This document shows positions 18,916 to 28,533 of a stretch of 64,000 bases of DNA, piece by piece (the stretch's first letter is position 1; every line of letters starts with the position of its first letter). The translations under genes and the position numbers were made by a program. The DNA is taken from contig NZ_CP010427.1 in assembly GCF_000815225.1 (NCBI RefSeq), positions 930,001 through 994,000 on the forward strand, given 5' to 3'. This DNA comes from Allofrancisella guangzhouensis. GTDB taxonomy: Bacteria; Pseudomonadota; Gammaproteobacteria; Francisellales; Francisellaceae. Under the pieces are notes generated by a model. That model made no database searches, was not told where the DNA came from, and saw only the letters and a program-made list of their open reading frames with translations.

Positions 18916-19716
18916 ATGAATATAGATATTTTAAATAAATTATGGGAACAATATGTTGCTTTTAATCCTCATGTTACACAGATTTATGATTTGTTTGTCA
19001 AAGAAGGAGAAAACCCTATTAATGATCATATTGCATTAAGAACATTAGACGACCCAAGTATAGACATAAACATTTTAGCTGGAGTTTTTATAAGTAATGG
19101 ATATAGTATATGTGGAAATTATGAATTTGATGTTAAAAAACTAAAAGCAATACATCTTGAGCATACAGATGAAAATCAGCCAAAAGTTTTTATAAGTCAG
19201 TTATTGACAAAAGAGTTTAGCTCTTTTGTTCAGGAAACTATGAAAAAATGTGTCAAAGCTATCCCGCAAAAGCTGTTAGATAATAAAGAACAACTTTTGG
19301 TTTCAGGTACTAGTTGGGGTGATTTAAGTTATCAAACCTATACTAAGCTTTTAGAAGAATCTGAGTATGCAGCTTGGTTTTATGCATTTGGTTTTAGGGT
19401 AAATCATTTCACAGTGCTTATAAATGCTCTAAAAAACTTTGATGAAGTAGCACAAGTAAATGAATTCTTGAAACGAAATGGCATAAAGCTTAACTCTTCA
19501 GGTGGAGAAATAAAAGGCTCTCCAGCTGATTTGTTAGAACAATCAAGCACTATGTCTGGTTTGATAGAAGTAGATTTTATTGAAGGTAAGAAGACTATAC
19601 CATGCTGTTACTATGAATTTGCTAAGAGATACCTAGATAAAAATGGTAAGTTATATCAAGGTTTTGTAGCTAAATCAGCTGATAAGATCTTTGAGAGTAC
19701 TAATTTTAAGAGTTAG
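18916..19716 (+). CDS. DUF1338 protein, 2-oxoadipate dioxygenase/decarboxylase (HglS-like)
   Basis: 266 residues, shorter than Pseudomonas HglS. DUF1338 members of the vicinal-oxygen-chelate fold convert 2-oxoadipate to D-2-hydroxyglutarate with Fe(II) and O2. Likely metal ligands are His38 (in DHIALRT), His164 (RVNHFTVL) and Glu234 (CCYYEFAKR), with Arg42 four residues after the first His; Pseudomonas HglS uses His70/Arg74/His226/Glu294, the same order and a similar His-Glu spacing. Third gene of the lysine operon. The aminotransferase from 2-aminoadipate to 2-oxoadipate is not in the window. Confidence 0.82.
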   Translation: MNIDILNKLWEQYVAFNPHVTQIYDLFVKEGENPINDHIALRTLDDPSIDINILAGVFISNGYSICGNYEFDVKKLKAIHLEHTDENQPKVFISQLLTKEFSSFVQETMKKCVKAIPQKLLDNKEQLLVSGTSWGDLSYQTYTKLLEESEYAAWFYAFGFRVNHFTVLINALKNFDEVAQVNEFLKRNGIKLNSSGGEIKGSPADLLEQSSTMSGLIEVDFIEGKKTIPCCYYEFAKRYLDKNGKLYQGFVAKSADKIFESTNFKS

Positions 19717-19732
19717 TAATTTTATTAAAAAT

Positions 19733-19760
19733 TTGCATTTAATTGAATATATGCTAAAAT
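19733..19760 (+). promoter_or_regulatory. probable sigma-70 promoter of the rpsU-yqeY-dnaG-rpoD operon
   Basis: TTGCAT, 16 bases, then TAAAAT preceded by TG (extended -10). The leader that follows contains a small hairpin (GGGTAT at 19780-19785 paired with ATACCC at 19793-19798), about 55 bases before the rpsU start. Confidence 0.6.
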
Positions 19761-19851
19761 CTTGATTTGATATTTGGTAGGGTATTATACCTATACCCAA
19801 AACTTTTATGAACTTAATTAACTGGCATTTTTAAGTGAGGTGAGAGAAAAT

Positions 19852-20046
19852 ATGCCGAGCGTTAGAATTAAGGAAAAAGAGCCTTTTGACGTTGCTCTTA
19901 GAAGATTTAAAAGATCTTGTGAGAAAGCAGGGATAGTATCTGAGTTACGCGGTAGAGAATACTATGAAAAGCCAACTTGGGTACGCAAAAGAAAAAAAGC
20001 TGCTGCTGTAAAAAGGGCCTTCAAAAGCAATATAGTAGTAGAATAA
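19852..20046 (+). CDS. rpsU: 30S ribosomal protein S21
   Basis: 64 residues from the ATG at 19852. A GTG at 19840 in the same frame would add four residues (MREN) before the conserved [20 protein letters not shown], and the bases around it (GAGGTGAGAG) look like the ribosome-binding site instead, so the ATG is chosen. Sequence is typical S21: Arg/Lys-rich, [10 protein letters not shown] and a basic tail. First gene of the macromolecular synthesis operon. Confidence 0.97.
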   Translation: MPSVRIKEKEPFDVALRRFKRSCEKAGIVSELRGREYYEKPTWVRKRKKAAAVKRAFKSNIVVE

Positions 20047-20059
20047 TTTGATTCACCTT

Positions 20060-20090
20060 GAGAGTATTTAGTTACTCTCATCTATTTTAT
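20060..20090 (+). terminator. hairpin with T-rich tail between rpsU and yqeY (attenuator-like)
   Basis: GAGAGTA (20060-20066), loop TTTAGT, TACTCTC (20073-20079), then ATCTATTTTAT. The 7-bp stem is modest and the U-run interrupted, which suits partial termination. In E. coli a terminator at the same place after rpsU makes S21 more abundant than DnaG and RpoD. Confidence 0.6.
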
Positions 20091-20110
20091 TAGGAAATCT
20101 TGTTTATATA

Positions 20111-20557
20111 ATGTCACAAATTTTTAATCAATTGACTCAAGACATGAAAGAGTCAATGAAAAATAAAGATAAAAATAGGCTAACTACTATACGTATGGCT
20201 ATGGCTGCTATCAAGCAAAAGCAGATAGATGAAAAAATTACTATAACTGATGATATAGTGATTACTGTTATTGGTAAAATGATTAAACAAAGACAAGACT
20301 CTTATAACCAATACATACAAGCTAATAGAGTCGAGTTAGCAGAGGGGGAAAAAAGAGAAATAGAAATCCTTACAAGCTACATGCCAAAGCAACTAAGTGA
20401 TGAAGAAGTAGTCGCAATAGTACAAAAAGCTATAGAGTCTGTAGGTGCTACTTCTATGAAAGAAATGGGGAAAATTATGGCATATGTTAAAGAAGAGTTA
20501 GCTGGTAAAACAGATATGAGTAAAGTCAGTGCTATAGTAAAATCAAATTTAGGATAG
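20111..20557 (+). CDS. yqeY: GatB/YqeY domain protein
   Basis: 148 residues of the YqeY family, related to the C-terminal tRNA-interacting domain of the amidotransferase subunit GatB. Characteristic parts: MKNKDKNRLTTIRMAMAAIK near the start, MIKQRQDSYNQY, EILTSYMPKQLSDEE and MGKIMAYVKEEL. The cellular role is not firmly known; a tRNA-linked function is assumed from GatB. The gene sits between rpsU and dnaG, as in many gammaproteobacteria. Confidence 0.93.
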   Translation: MSQIFNQLTQDMKESMKNKDKNRLTTIRMAMAAIKQKQIDEKITITDDIVITVIGKMIKQRQDSYNQYIQANRVELAEGEKREIEILTSYMPKQLSDEEVVAIVQKAIESVGATSMKEMGKIMAYVKEELAGKTDMSKVSAIVKSNLG

Positions 20558-20575
20558 TTTTAGCTATTTTAAAAT

Positions 20576-22381
20576 ATGTCAAAAAGAGTTTCTAATAGTT
20601 TTATTAAGGATCTAATATCTAGCGCTGATATTGTTGATGTTATTTCACGCTTTGTTAAACTTAAAAAATCTGGTAAAAACTATAAAGGTTGTTGTCCTTT
20701 TCATAACGAGAAAACACCGTCTTTTTTTGTAACGCCAGATAAAAATTTTTTTCATTGTTTCGGTTGTCAAGAGTCAGGGGATACTATTACCTTCATAGAA
20801 AAAATTAATAACTTAGATTTTGTTGATGCTGTTAAAACTTTAGCAGAGATGGTAGGCAAGCCTATTGAATATGAAAACAATTCTCAAGAAGATGCACAAA
20901 AAGAGCAGCTATACAATAAGTGTATAAGTTTTTTAGGGATAGCACAAAAATATTACCGTTGGAATTTAGGTAATTCTAATTCTAAGGATAAAGCAGTAAC
21001 TTACTTAAAAAAACGTAGTGTGAATAGTAATTTAGCAAAACTTTTTGGTATAGGGTATGCCTGTGAAGGGTGGAATAATATCCTTCAATTAGCATCTGGA
21101 GCAAAACTTACTGAAGATACACTAATTGAAACAGGTTTAGTAGTAAAAAACGATAACGGCAATATTTATGACCGTTTTCGTAATAGAATAATGTTTCCTA
21201 TACGTAACATACATGGGGATGTGATAGCTTATGGTGGTAGAGTGTTGGATGATGGAGAAGGAGCAAAATATATTAACTCACCGGAAACCTTAGTTTTCCA
21301 AAAAAATAATATCCTTTATGGCTTATATGAGTATAGACAATTCAGAAAGCAACAGAAAAATGTAAGTGAAAGTTTGATCGTGGTAGAGGGGTATATGGAT
21401 GTCATAGCACTAGCACAACATGGTTTTTATGGAGCAGTTGCTACTTTAGGGACAGCATTTTCCCAAAATCATGCAAAAATCTTATTTAGAGAAACTAGCT
21501 CAGTTGTATTATGTTTTGATGGAGACCAAGCTGGACAAAATGCTGCTATTAGAACTATCAAAATAGTATTGCCAATTTTAAACGTTAACAAAAAACTTAA
21601 GATATTAACTTTAGAAAATAATAAAGATCCTGATGATTATATAAATGAACATGGTTTAGAAGCTTTTCAGAATGCTCTAGATAATGCATTGCCAATAACG
21701 GAATTTTTAATTAGAAATTTTATAGGTGATCGAGATCTTAATAAAGCTGAAGCAAAAGCAGAAGTATTAGAAAATTTAAAAAACTTTTTAACGGAAGTAG
21801 AAGAAAACATCTATTCAGAAAGCATAATAGCTACGATATCTGACAAAGTAAATATAAAGGTAGAACAAATAAAAAAACTTTTAAAATTACGCAGCATGCC
21901 GAATCAAAAATTAGCTGTAAAACCTTATAATAAGAAGCTAAAGCTTTCTAAAAACTTGCTTTTAGAACAAATATTATTAGCAGAAATTTTTGTTAATATA
22001 CAGGATTTTAAAGAATTACAAAAAAATACTACTTTTGAAATATTTTCTGCTTCACAAAATCTAGATATTTTGGTAAAGAGCTTGAAAATTCTTAAAGAGG
22101 ACTCATTTAATGAAATTGAGGTTATTATGCTTATACAACTATTAGTAGAAGATTACCCAGAGCATCGAGAGTACTTTTTTGAAATTTTGAGTTATGGCAT
22201 TGAAAATACAATTAAAAAACATGCCAAAGAAGCTGAATATCAAAAGCAAATAGTGGATATGTTAAAAAGACTTGAGAATCTAAGCGTAAGGCAGCGACTT
22301 AAATACTTAGCATCATTGCCACTTAGGACAGAGATCCAAGAAATGGAACGTAAATATTTGGTAGCAAGATTAGGTGTTTAG
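20576..22381 (+). CDS. dnaG: DNA primase
   Basis: 601 residues. Synthesises RNA primers at the replication fork. Domains in order: CHC2 zinc finger (CCPFHNEKTPSF, then HCFGCQ) at about 40-64; RNA polymerase core with Toprim motifs VVEGYMDVIALAQHG (near 265) and CFDGDQAGQNA (near 310); a C-terminal DnaB-interaction domain from about 440. The gene starts 18 bases after yqeY and belongs to the rpsU-dnaG-rpoD operon. Confidence 0.97.
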   Translation: MSKRVSNSFIKDLISSADIVDVISRFVKLKKSGKNYKGCCPFHNEKTPSFFVTPDKNFFHCFGCQESGDTITFIEKINNLDFVDAVKTLAEMVGKPIEYENNSQEDAQKEQLYNKCISFLGIAQKYYRWNLGNSNSKDKAVTYLKKRSVNSNLAKLFGIGYACEGWNNILQLASGAKLTEDTLIETGLVVKNDNGNIYDRFRNRIMFPIRNIHGDVIAYGGRVLDDGEGAKYINSPETLVFQKNNILYGLYEYRQFRKQQKNVSESLIVVEGYMDVIALAQHGFYGAVATLGTAFSQNHAKILFRETSSVVLCFDGDQAGQNAAIRTIKIVLPILNVNKKLKILTLENNKDPDDYINEHGLEAFQNALDNALPITEFLIRNFIGDRDLNKAEAKAEVLENLKNFLTEVEENIYSESIIATISDKVNIKVEQIKKLLKLRSMPNQKLAVKPYNKKLKLSKNLLLEQILLAEIFVNIQDFKELQKNTTFEIFSASQNLDILVKSLKILKEDSFNEIEVIMLIQLLVEDYPEHREYFFEILSYGIENTIKKHAKEAEYQKQIVDMLKRLENLSVRQRLKYLASLPLRTEIQEMERKYLVARLGV

Positions 22382-22427
22382 TTTAATAAATATAAATAAA
22401 AAAATAGAAATTTTATTGGAGTGTTAG

Positions 22428-24161
22428 ATGACAAAAGAAGATTTGCTCTCAGATCTAAAAGATTTAATCATCGATGGTAAGGAAAGAGGCTACTTAACTA
22501 GAGCTGATATTTTGGATGCCTTACCCGGCGATGTTTCAGATGATCCTAAAAAATATGAGGAAATAGAAGCGATACTGGTAGATGCTGGGATTGATGTTTA
22601 TGATAGGACTCCAGAATTAGAAGAAGAAGATGAGCGTAAAGTAAGTGAAGCAAACCTTGATGATTTAAAAGGAAAAACTTCTGATCCTATACGTATGTAT
22701 ATGCGAGAAATGGGCATAGTAGACCTTTTAGATAAAAAAGGTGAGACAGAAATTGCAATAAGAATTGAAGAAGGTACAACAGAGGTTTTTAGTACTATTT
22801 TGAGTTACCCGATAGTTATTAAGACATATATAGAAAGATTTCGTGAATTAGAAGAGAAGGCTATCGAATATATGGCTTCTCAGGAAATAGAAGAAGAACC
22901 TGTAGCTAAGTATATCAGGTTTAATGAAATAATGGCTGGATTTAGTGATGAGCAGGAAGTCGAGGAAAAGCTAGCTGAAAGTGATCATGACGAAAAAATA
23001 GATACTCAAAGAGCATATGAGTTTTTTACAAATCTTGAAAAAATGTATGAACAATATCAGGAAAATCAAAACAAAAAGCTCTATACAAAAATAGTCCAAG
23101 AATTCGATAATCTAAGGTTATCAACATCACACTTACAAAAACTAGTAGACTATATCAGGTTACCATTTGCACGCGTTAGAGAATTAGAAAGAAAAATTCT
23201 AAGGTTAAGTGTAGAAAGAGCTAAAATTCCTCGCCAAGAATTTTTAAAAATATATAAAATAGGTAAAATAGATTGGCTTGAGCCTCTTACTAAGAAATAT
23301 AGATTTACAGAGAATGTTATCCGTGAGATAGAAACACTTACTAAGCAGATAAATCAATTTCAAAGTTTAATGATGATGGATATTGAAGAGCTTAAAAAAG
23401 TAAATTTAGATATTTCAAAAAGTGAAGCTAAAATTACTCAAGCTAAAAAAGAAATGATAGAAGCCAACTTAAGGCTAGTTGTTTCTGAAGCTAAAAAATA
23501 TACTAATAGAGGCTTACATTTCTTAGATATTATTCAAGAAGGCAATATTGGTTTGATGAAGGCTGTGGATAAATTTGATTACCGTAAAGGTTTTAAGTTT
23601 TCGACTTACGCTACATGGTGGATTCGTCAAGCTATCACACGCTCTATTGCTGACCAAGCTAGAACTATTCGCGTGCCAGTGCATATGATAGAAACTATTA
23701 ATAAGGTAAATAGAGTTAAGCGCCAGATTATGCAAGAAAAAGGACGTGAAGCTACAGAAGAGGAGATTATCGAACATACACCAAATATGACCAAGGAAAA
23801 GCTTAAGAAGATCCTTAATATTTCACATACTCCTATTTCTATGGAAAGTCCAATTGGTGATGATGAAGATTCTACAGTAGGTGATTTTATTGAAGATAAA
23901 AATAACTATTCTCCTATAGAATCGGCAAACCTAGAGAATCTAAGAGAAGCAATCAAAGAACTTATAGAAACAGGGCTAACTGAAAGAGAGGCTAAAGTTT
24001 TGATGATGCGTTTTGGTATAGGTATGAATACAGACCATACCTTAGAAGAAGTTGGTAAACAATTTAATGTAACCAGAGAGCGTATTAGACAAATTGAGGC
24101 AAAAGCTCTTAGAAAACTTAAACACCCATCTAGATCATCATTCTTAAAGACTTTTTTGTAG
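22428..24161 (+). CDS. rpoD: RNA polymerase sigma-70 factor RpoD
   Basis: 577 residues, the primary sigma factor. Region 1.1 at the N-terminus ([20 protein letters not shown]); region 1.2 [11 protein letters not shown]; region 2 with [19 protein letters not shown] for -10 recognition; region 3 [14 protein letters not shown]; region 4 helix-turn-helix [21 protein letters not shown] for -35 recognition. Last gene of the operon; a TTGGAGTG ribosome site precedes the ATG. No strong terminator follows; the region downstream holds an IS fragment in the opposite orientation. Confidence 0.98.
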   Translation: MTKEDLLSDLKDLIIDGKERGYLTRADILDALPGDVSDDPKKYEEIEAILVDAGIDVYDRTPELEEEDERKVSEANLDDLKGKTSDPIRMYMREMGIVDLLDKKGETEIAIRIEEGTTEVFSTILSYPIVIKTYIERFRELEEKAIEYMASQEIEEEPVAKYIRFNEIMAGFSDEQEVEEKLAESDHDEKIDTQRAYEFFTNLEKMYEQYQENQNKKLYTKIVQEFDNLRLSTSHLQKLVDYIRLPFARVRELERKILRLSVERAKIPRQEFLKIYKIGKIDWLEPLTKKYRFTENVIREIETLTKQINQFQSLMMMDIEELKKVNLDISKSEAKITQAKKEMIEANLRLVVSEAKKYTNRGLHFLDIIQEGNIGLMKAVDKFDYRKGFKFSTYATWWIRQAITRSIADQARTIRVPVHMIETINKVNRVKRQIMQEKGREATEEEIIEHTPNMTKEKLKKILNISHTPISMESPIGDDEDSTVGDFIEDKNNYSPIESANLENLREAIKELIETGLTEREAKVLMMRFGIGMNTDHTLEEVGKQFNVTRERIRQIEAKALRKLKHPSRSSFLKTFL

Positions 24162-24406
24162 TAGGGTCTAATATTTCTTTTAATTCTGACTCTTTCATAT
24201 CTGTTTCAGCTATAGCAATTTCTAGTATAGATTTATCTAGCTTTATATCTGGCCTTGACTTACTTATTTTAGGTCTTATTTCTTTACTCCATAGATATTA
24301 CGGTATTTTTACCTATGCCAAACCTATCTGCTGTAGCTTGAAAAGTTAAATCTTGAGACTCTTTTATGGATAATACTTTTTGGCGAAAATCTAAGGAATA
24401 AGTCAT
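24162..24406 (-). pseudogene. remnant of an IS630-type transposase gene (N-terminal helix-turn-helix part)
   Basis: Reading leftwards from the ATG at 24406 gives MTYSLDFRQKVLSIKESQ, then ATADRFGIGKNTV, the usual start of the first reading frame of IS630-type elements. It hits a stop after 39 codons (ISME stop). Shifting one base continues as WSKEIRPKISKSRPDIK and then [13 protein letters not shown], so a single-base insertion lies near 24290. The fragment runs into the 3' end of rpoD with no catalytic (DDE) part and no terminal repeat that I can see: a decayed scrap of an element. Confidence 0.7.
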
Positions 24407-24567
24407 AAATACAAATGAAATATATTATAAATAAAATATAATAATTTTACTACGTTTTATTACAAACGTGATTATTATTTTGTGGTTTGATGTAGGATCT
24501 ATACTATAGTTAAATTAGAATTTCATAATTTGAATTTCATGACCAAGCTGTTGTAGGATTATAATAT
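24407..24567. other. gene-free AT-rich stretch between the IS630 remnant and glyA
   Basis: No reading frame or RNA recognised. A 6-bp hairpin ACGTTT (24452-24457) with AAACGT (24464-24469) followed by an A/T-rich tail is the only structure seen; it is too weak to call a terminator for certain. Confidence 0.4.
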
Positions 24568-25821
24568 TTACTTATAAACAGGAAATTTATCACAAAGCTC
24601 TAAAATTTGCTTAGCGACGTTTTTTTCTATTTGCTCATTGCCGCAGTTAAAAACTATGTCAGCTAGTAAGTTTGCAACAAGTTCGCTTTCAGCTTCTCTA
24701 AATCCACGAGTTGTAATAGCAGGGCTACCAATTCTTAAACCACTAGTTATAAATGGTGAACGAGGATCGTTTGGAATAGAGTTTTTATTTACAGTGATAT
24801 TTGCTCTACCTAGTGCAGCTTCAGCTTCTTTACCAGAGAAACCTGTGTTTGTAATATCTAAAAGTAATAGATGATTATAAGTTCCACCAGATATTATATT
24901 AATATTACGTTGTTTAAGTACTTTTTCCATAGCTTTGGCATTTTTTAGTACTTGTTTTTGGTATTCTACAAAGCTTGGTTCTAAAGCTTCTTTAAAAGCA
25001 ACTGCTTTAGCTGCTATTACATGCATTAAAGGACCACCTTGGATACCTGGGAAAATAGCTGATTGGAATTTCTTAGCTAGCTCTGGATTATTGTTGCAAA
25101 GGATTAAACCGCCACGAGGTCCTCTAAGGGTTTTATGTGTAGTAGTAGTTGCAACATCTACATATGGAAATGGGCTAGGATATAGGCCTGTTGCTACTAA
25201 ACCAGCCACATGAGCGATATCTGCCATGAGTACAGCATCTATAGAGTCGGCAATTTCTCTAAATTTTTTCCAATCTATAATTCCTGAGAAAGCAGAAAAA
25301 CCAGCAATTATCATTTTTGGTTTATGCTCTTTTGCTAGCGCTGCTACCTGATCATAATCAATATCGCCAGCCTCATTGAGACCATATTGTATAGAGTTGT
25401 AAGTCTTTCCTGAGAAATTAACTTTACTTCCATGAGTTAGGTGTCCACCAGCACTTAGATCCATACCAAGTACAATATCACCTGGCTTTAGTACAGCACT
25501 ATAAACAGCTGCATTTGCTTGAGAACCAGAGTGCGGTTGCACGTTAGCGTAGTCAACATTAAAAAGTTTTTGAGCTCTTTCAATAGCTAATTTCTCAGCT
25601 ATATCGACATATTCACAACCACCATAGTATCTTTTGCCGTGGTAACCTTCAGCATACTTATTTGTTAGCTGTGATCCTTGTGCTTCCATTACAGCAGGGC
25701 TAGCATAGTTTTCTGATGCGATAAGCTCTACATGTTCATGTTGCCTTTTAATTTCGAGTTCTATAGCATCAAATATTTCTTTATCAGTATTTTTTAGGCT
25801 ATTTTTATCTCGGCTAAACAT
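24568..25821 (-). CDS. glyA: serine hydroxymethyltransferase
   Basis: 417 residues, the usual size. PLP enzyme interconverting serine plus tetrahydrofolate with glycine plus 5,10-methylene-THF, the main source of one-carbon units. Signatures: [50 protein letters not shown], the PLP lysine in [16 protein letters not shown], and [15 protein letters not shown]. Monocistronic, flanked by intergenic regions. Confidence 0.98.
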   Translation of the reverse strand: MFSRDKNSLKNTDKEIFDAIELEIKRQHEHVELIASENYASPAVMEAQGSQLTNKYAEGYHGKRYYGGCEYVDIAEKLAIERAQKLFNVDYANVQPHSGSQANAAVYSAVLKPGDIVLGMDLSAGGHLTHGSKVNFSGKTYNSIQYGLNEAGDIDYDQVAALAKEHKPKMIIAGFSAFSGIIDWKKFREIADSIDAVLMADIAHVAGLVATGLYPSPFPYVDVATTTTHKTLRGPRGGLILCNNNPELAKKFQSAIFPGIQGGPLMHVIAAKAVAFKEALEPSFVEYQKQVLKNAKAMEKVLKQRNINIISGGTYNHLLLLDITNTGFSGKEAEAALGRANITVNKNSIPNDPRSPFITSGLRIGSPAITTRGFREAESELVANLLADIVFNCGNEQIEKNVAKQILELCDKFPVYK

Positions 25822-25925
25822 ATATCGGTTGTCTCCTGATATTTTAAAATGAATAAAATAAGTTGAATATTCTAGATTATATCTTATATCCTTATATATA
25901 GTAAATAAATAACAGATAGTAAATT

Positions 25926-26489
25926 ATGGGTAAAGTTATAGATTTAGATGAGGTTGAACGCCTTGAGCGAGAAGAGGAAAACGCTCATTACCGACTGTCA
26001 AGGAGTAAAACTAGCGTAAAAAAAGATATGCTTGAAATTACAGATTTTGGTAAAGCTTTGGTTGATCTTAGTAATCAGCAGTTAGCGAAGCTTCCTATTT
26101 CTGATAACCTTCGAGAGAATATTGTAGCTGCTAAATCTATGCAGAAGATAGCTTTAAAAAGACAAACCCAATTTATAGGTAAATTATTGCGGAAGTTAGA
26201 TAATATTGATGAAATTCAAAAAGCTTACGATCTAATTATAAATAAAGATAAGCAAATCAATCTTTTATTTCATCGTTTAGAAAATATCCGTGATAATCTT
26301 TTATCTTCTGATAAAGATAAGAGTAATCAAGCTTTAGATAGTTTAATCAATGAATTTCCAGATATAGATATTCAAAAATTAAGACAGTTAATTAGATCTC
26401 ATCATAAAGAAGCAGAAAAAAATAAACCCAAAAAGTCATATAGAGAGATATTCCAGGTAATTAAAGAATTACATACATCAAATAACTAA
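25926..26489 (+). CDS. darP: ribosome biogenesis factor DarP (YjgA, DUF615)
   Basis: 187 residues of the YjgA/DUF615 family, which binds the late 50S ribosomal subunit precursor and promotes its maturation. Characteristic features: DMLEITDFGKALVDLSNQQL, LAKLPISDNLRENIVAA, AKSMQKIALKRQTQFIGKLL, and a C-terminal DIDIQKLRQLIRSHHKEAEK. Highly charged and helical. Own transcription unit, divergent from glyA. Confidence 0.9.
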   Translation: MGKVIDLDEVERLEREEENAHYRLSRSKTSVKKDMLEITDFGKALVDLSNQQLAKLPISDNLRENIVAAKSMQKIALKRQTQFIGKLLRKLDNIDEIQKAYDLIINKDKQINLLFHRLENIRDNLLSSDKDKSNQALDSLINEFPDIDIQKLRQLIRSHHKEAEKNKPKKSYREIFQVIKELHTSNN

Positions 26490-26533
26490 TACTAGTGATT
26501 TACCATTAAGCCTACTAGTTAACCTATATTTTT

Positions 26534-26563
26534 TTGAAATATTTATAATCAATCAGCTATAAT
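26534..26563 (+). promoter_or_regulatory. probable sigma-70 promoter of ispB
   Basis: TTGAAA, an 18-base spacer and a perfect TATAAT, ending 46 bases before the ispB start codon at 26610. Confidence 0.6.
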
Positions 26564-26609
26564 AGACCTAAGGATGGCTATAGTATTTTAAAATAGGTTA
26601 ATTATAATT

Positions 26610-27587
26610 ATGCAGCAACTAAAAGATATTCAGTCTCTTATAGAAAAAGATATTCAAGACAATAACCAATTTATAAAAGATTCATTATCTTCAGATGTGG
26701 TACTTATTAACCAAATTAGCCATTATATCATAAATAGCGGTGGTAAAAGATTACGTCCTCTTTTAGTGATGCTATTTGCTAAAGCTTTAGGTTATCAAGG
26801 GCAAAAGCATTTATCGTGTGCTGCTATTATTGAATTTATCCATACAGCCACATTATTACATGATGATGTGGTGGATAATTCACAATTACGTAGAGGTAAG
26901 CAAACAGCTAATAACGTTTTTGGTAATGCTGCTAGCGTTTTGACAGGTGATTTTCTCTATTCTAGAGCTTTTCAGATGATGGTTGATCTGGATAATATGC
27001 AGGTTATGCAAATACTTGCTGATGCTACAAATAAGATTTCAGAAGGTGAAGTTTTACAGCTTTTAAACGCGCGAAATTCTGAACTTACAGAAAAATGTTA
27101 CATTAATGTGATCTATTGCAAAACAGCTAAGCTTTTTGAGGCAGCATGCGAGTTGGCTGGAGTTATTAGCTTAGATAAAACTCATTACGAAAAACATAGT
27201 CAAGGTATTAAAAATTTTGGTGTTTATCTTGGTAATGCCTTTCAAATAGCTGATGACGTTTTGGATTATATTTCTAATGCTGAAAGTTTAGGTAAAAATA
27301 TCGGTGATGATTTAGATGAAGGTAAAATGACTTTACCTACTATTTATGCATTAACAAATATTTCTGTTGAAAAGCAAACTATTTTAAAAACAGCAATAGA
27401 GCAAGGGAAATACCACATAAATGAAATAATAAATATAGTTAAAACTAGTGGGGCAATAGAGTATTCCTATAGTGTAGCATGTAAATATGCTGAGCTTGCT
27501 AAACAGGCAATACAGTTTTTGCCAAATAGTGATTATAAAAAAGCTATGTGTTTATTGTGTGATTTAGTGGTTAAAAGAGAAAAATAA
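26610..27587 (+). CDS. ispB: octaprenyl diphosphate synthase
   Basis: 325 residues, trans-type polyprenyl diphosphate synthase making the ubiquinone side chain. First Asp-rich motif in LLHDDVVDNSQLRRGK (DDxxD) near residue 85, second in QIADDVLDYISN near 210, and GGKRLRPLLVML near the N-terminus. Small residues upstream of the first Asp motif fit a long-chain product, but exact length cannot be read from sequence. Preceded by a good promoter; the next gene is 127 bases away and of accessory character. Confidence 0.94.
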   Translation: MQQLKDIQSLIEKDIQDNNQFIKDSLSSDVVLINQISHYIINSGGKRLRPLLVMLFAKALGYQGQKHLSCAAIIEFIHTATLLHDDVVDNSQLRRGKQTANNVFGNAASVLTGDFLYSRAFQMMVDLDNMQVMQILADATNKISEGEVLQLLNARNSELTEKCYINVIYCKTAKLFEAACELAGVISLDKTHYEKHSQGIKNFGVYLGNAFQIADDVLDYISNAESLGKNIGDDLDEGKMTLPTIYALTNISVEKQTILKTAIEQGKYHINEIINIVKTSGAIEYSYSVACKYAELAKQAIQFLPNSDYKKAMCLLCDLVVKREK

Positions 27588-27714
27588 AAAATCAGTCAAA
27601 TGAGTTTAGGTACGAAGATAAATAATAACTTTCAATTATAGTAAATTTATTTTTTAATTTTTATTTTTGTGTTAAAGTATATTACTTCAAAGTAAAAATT
27701 AAAATAAATTTATT

Positions 27715-28533
27715 GTGATTGATAGTGATGAATTATTAATTATAGGTGCTGCTTTAGTACAAACTGTTCGGCACTATATACCATACTCAATGAATATGTG
27801 TGAGAGAGGTCAACTGTTCTATGAATATACAAATACAGCCTTATATGTAAAGCTTAGAAAAGACATTACTGATTCAAGGACAGTTACCCAGAAGCCTATT
27901 GGTTATATTAAAAAAGCACAAGCTGCTTTATCCCTTGGTACCGCAAATTGCGGTCGTCTAGTAGATGCTGCAATGTATATTTGTAATTTAATTGAAACTG
28001 CCTATCATGAACAAATTTATGCAACGGAGATAATGGTTGGACAGAAAAATAATAATCATGTAGTGGTTATATTACATCAGTCAGAAAAATTGTTTAAATT
28101 TAGGAATGGTCATAAATTTACAAGTAATAATTTAAGGAATTTTTATATAGAAGATAAAGATAGCCTAAGAAATGCTGTAGTAGTTGATCCATGGATCTAC
28201 CGGGCGGTAAAACTTTCTGAGTCTGACAAGCTTTTAGAAAGTGCAAAAAATCATAATGTAGAAGACTTCTATATAGGGATAATTAGTATAACCAATAAGA
28301 CAAGAGTATCTGTCTTGTCACAAGATACAAACCATACAGTAGAATATTCATATTTGATAGATAAATTTTGGGATTTTTATAATGAACAAAAACAAAAATT
28401 AGATGATAGCCGAGAGTCTTTTGCTAGAGGTCGTAGATTTAGTAGTATCAAGAGAAGCTTAGAACGAGATATTCAGCAGTTCCAAAAAAAGCAAGAGCAA
28501 CTGATCAGTTTAAGAGATTTTTTATTAGGTTGA
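27715..28533 (+). CDS. uncharacterised protein with a papain-like Cys-His-Asp triad pattern
   Basis: 272 residues from a GTG at 27715. I know no named family. The sequence holds the order expected of papain/transglutaminase-like peptidases or deamidases: Cys79 in GTANCGRLVDAAMYI (cysteine at the start of a helix), His115 in NNNHVVVIL (histidine at the start of a strand) and Asp158 in VVVDPWIY. A basic, probably coiled-coil tail follows (about 225-272). No signal peptide. The following gene starts within the stop codon. The protein at 29061 shows the same three motifs, so the two are probably distant paralogues. Catalysis is inferred, not shown. Confidence 0.65.
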   Translation: MIDSDELLIIGAALVQTVRHYIPYSMNMCERGQLFYEYTNTALYVKLRKDITDSRTVTQKPIGYIKKAQAALSLGTANCGRLVDAAMYICNLIETAYHEQIYATEIMVGQKNNNHVVVILHQSEKLFKFRNGHKFTSNNLRNFYIEDKDSLRNAVVVDPWIYRAVKLSESDKLLESAKNHNVEDFYIGIISITNKTRVSVLSQDTNHTVEYSYLIDKFWDFYNEQKQKLDDSRESFARGRRFSSIKRSLERDIQQFQKKQEQLISLRDFLLG

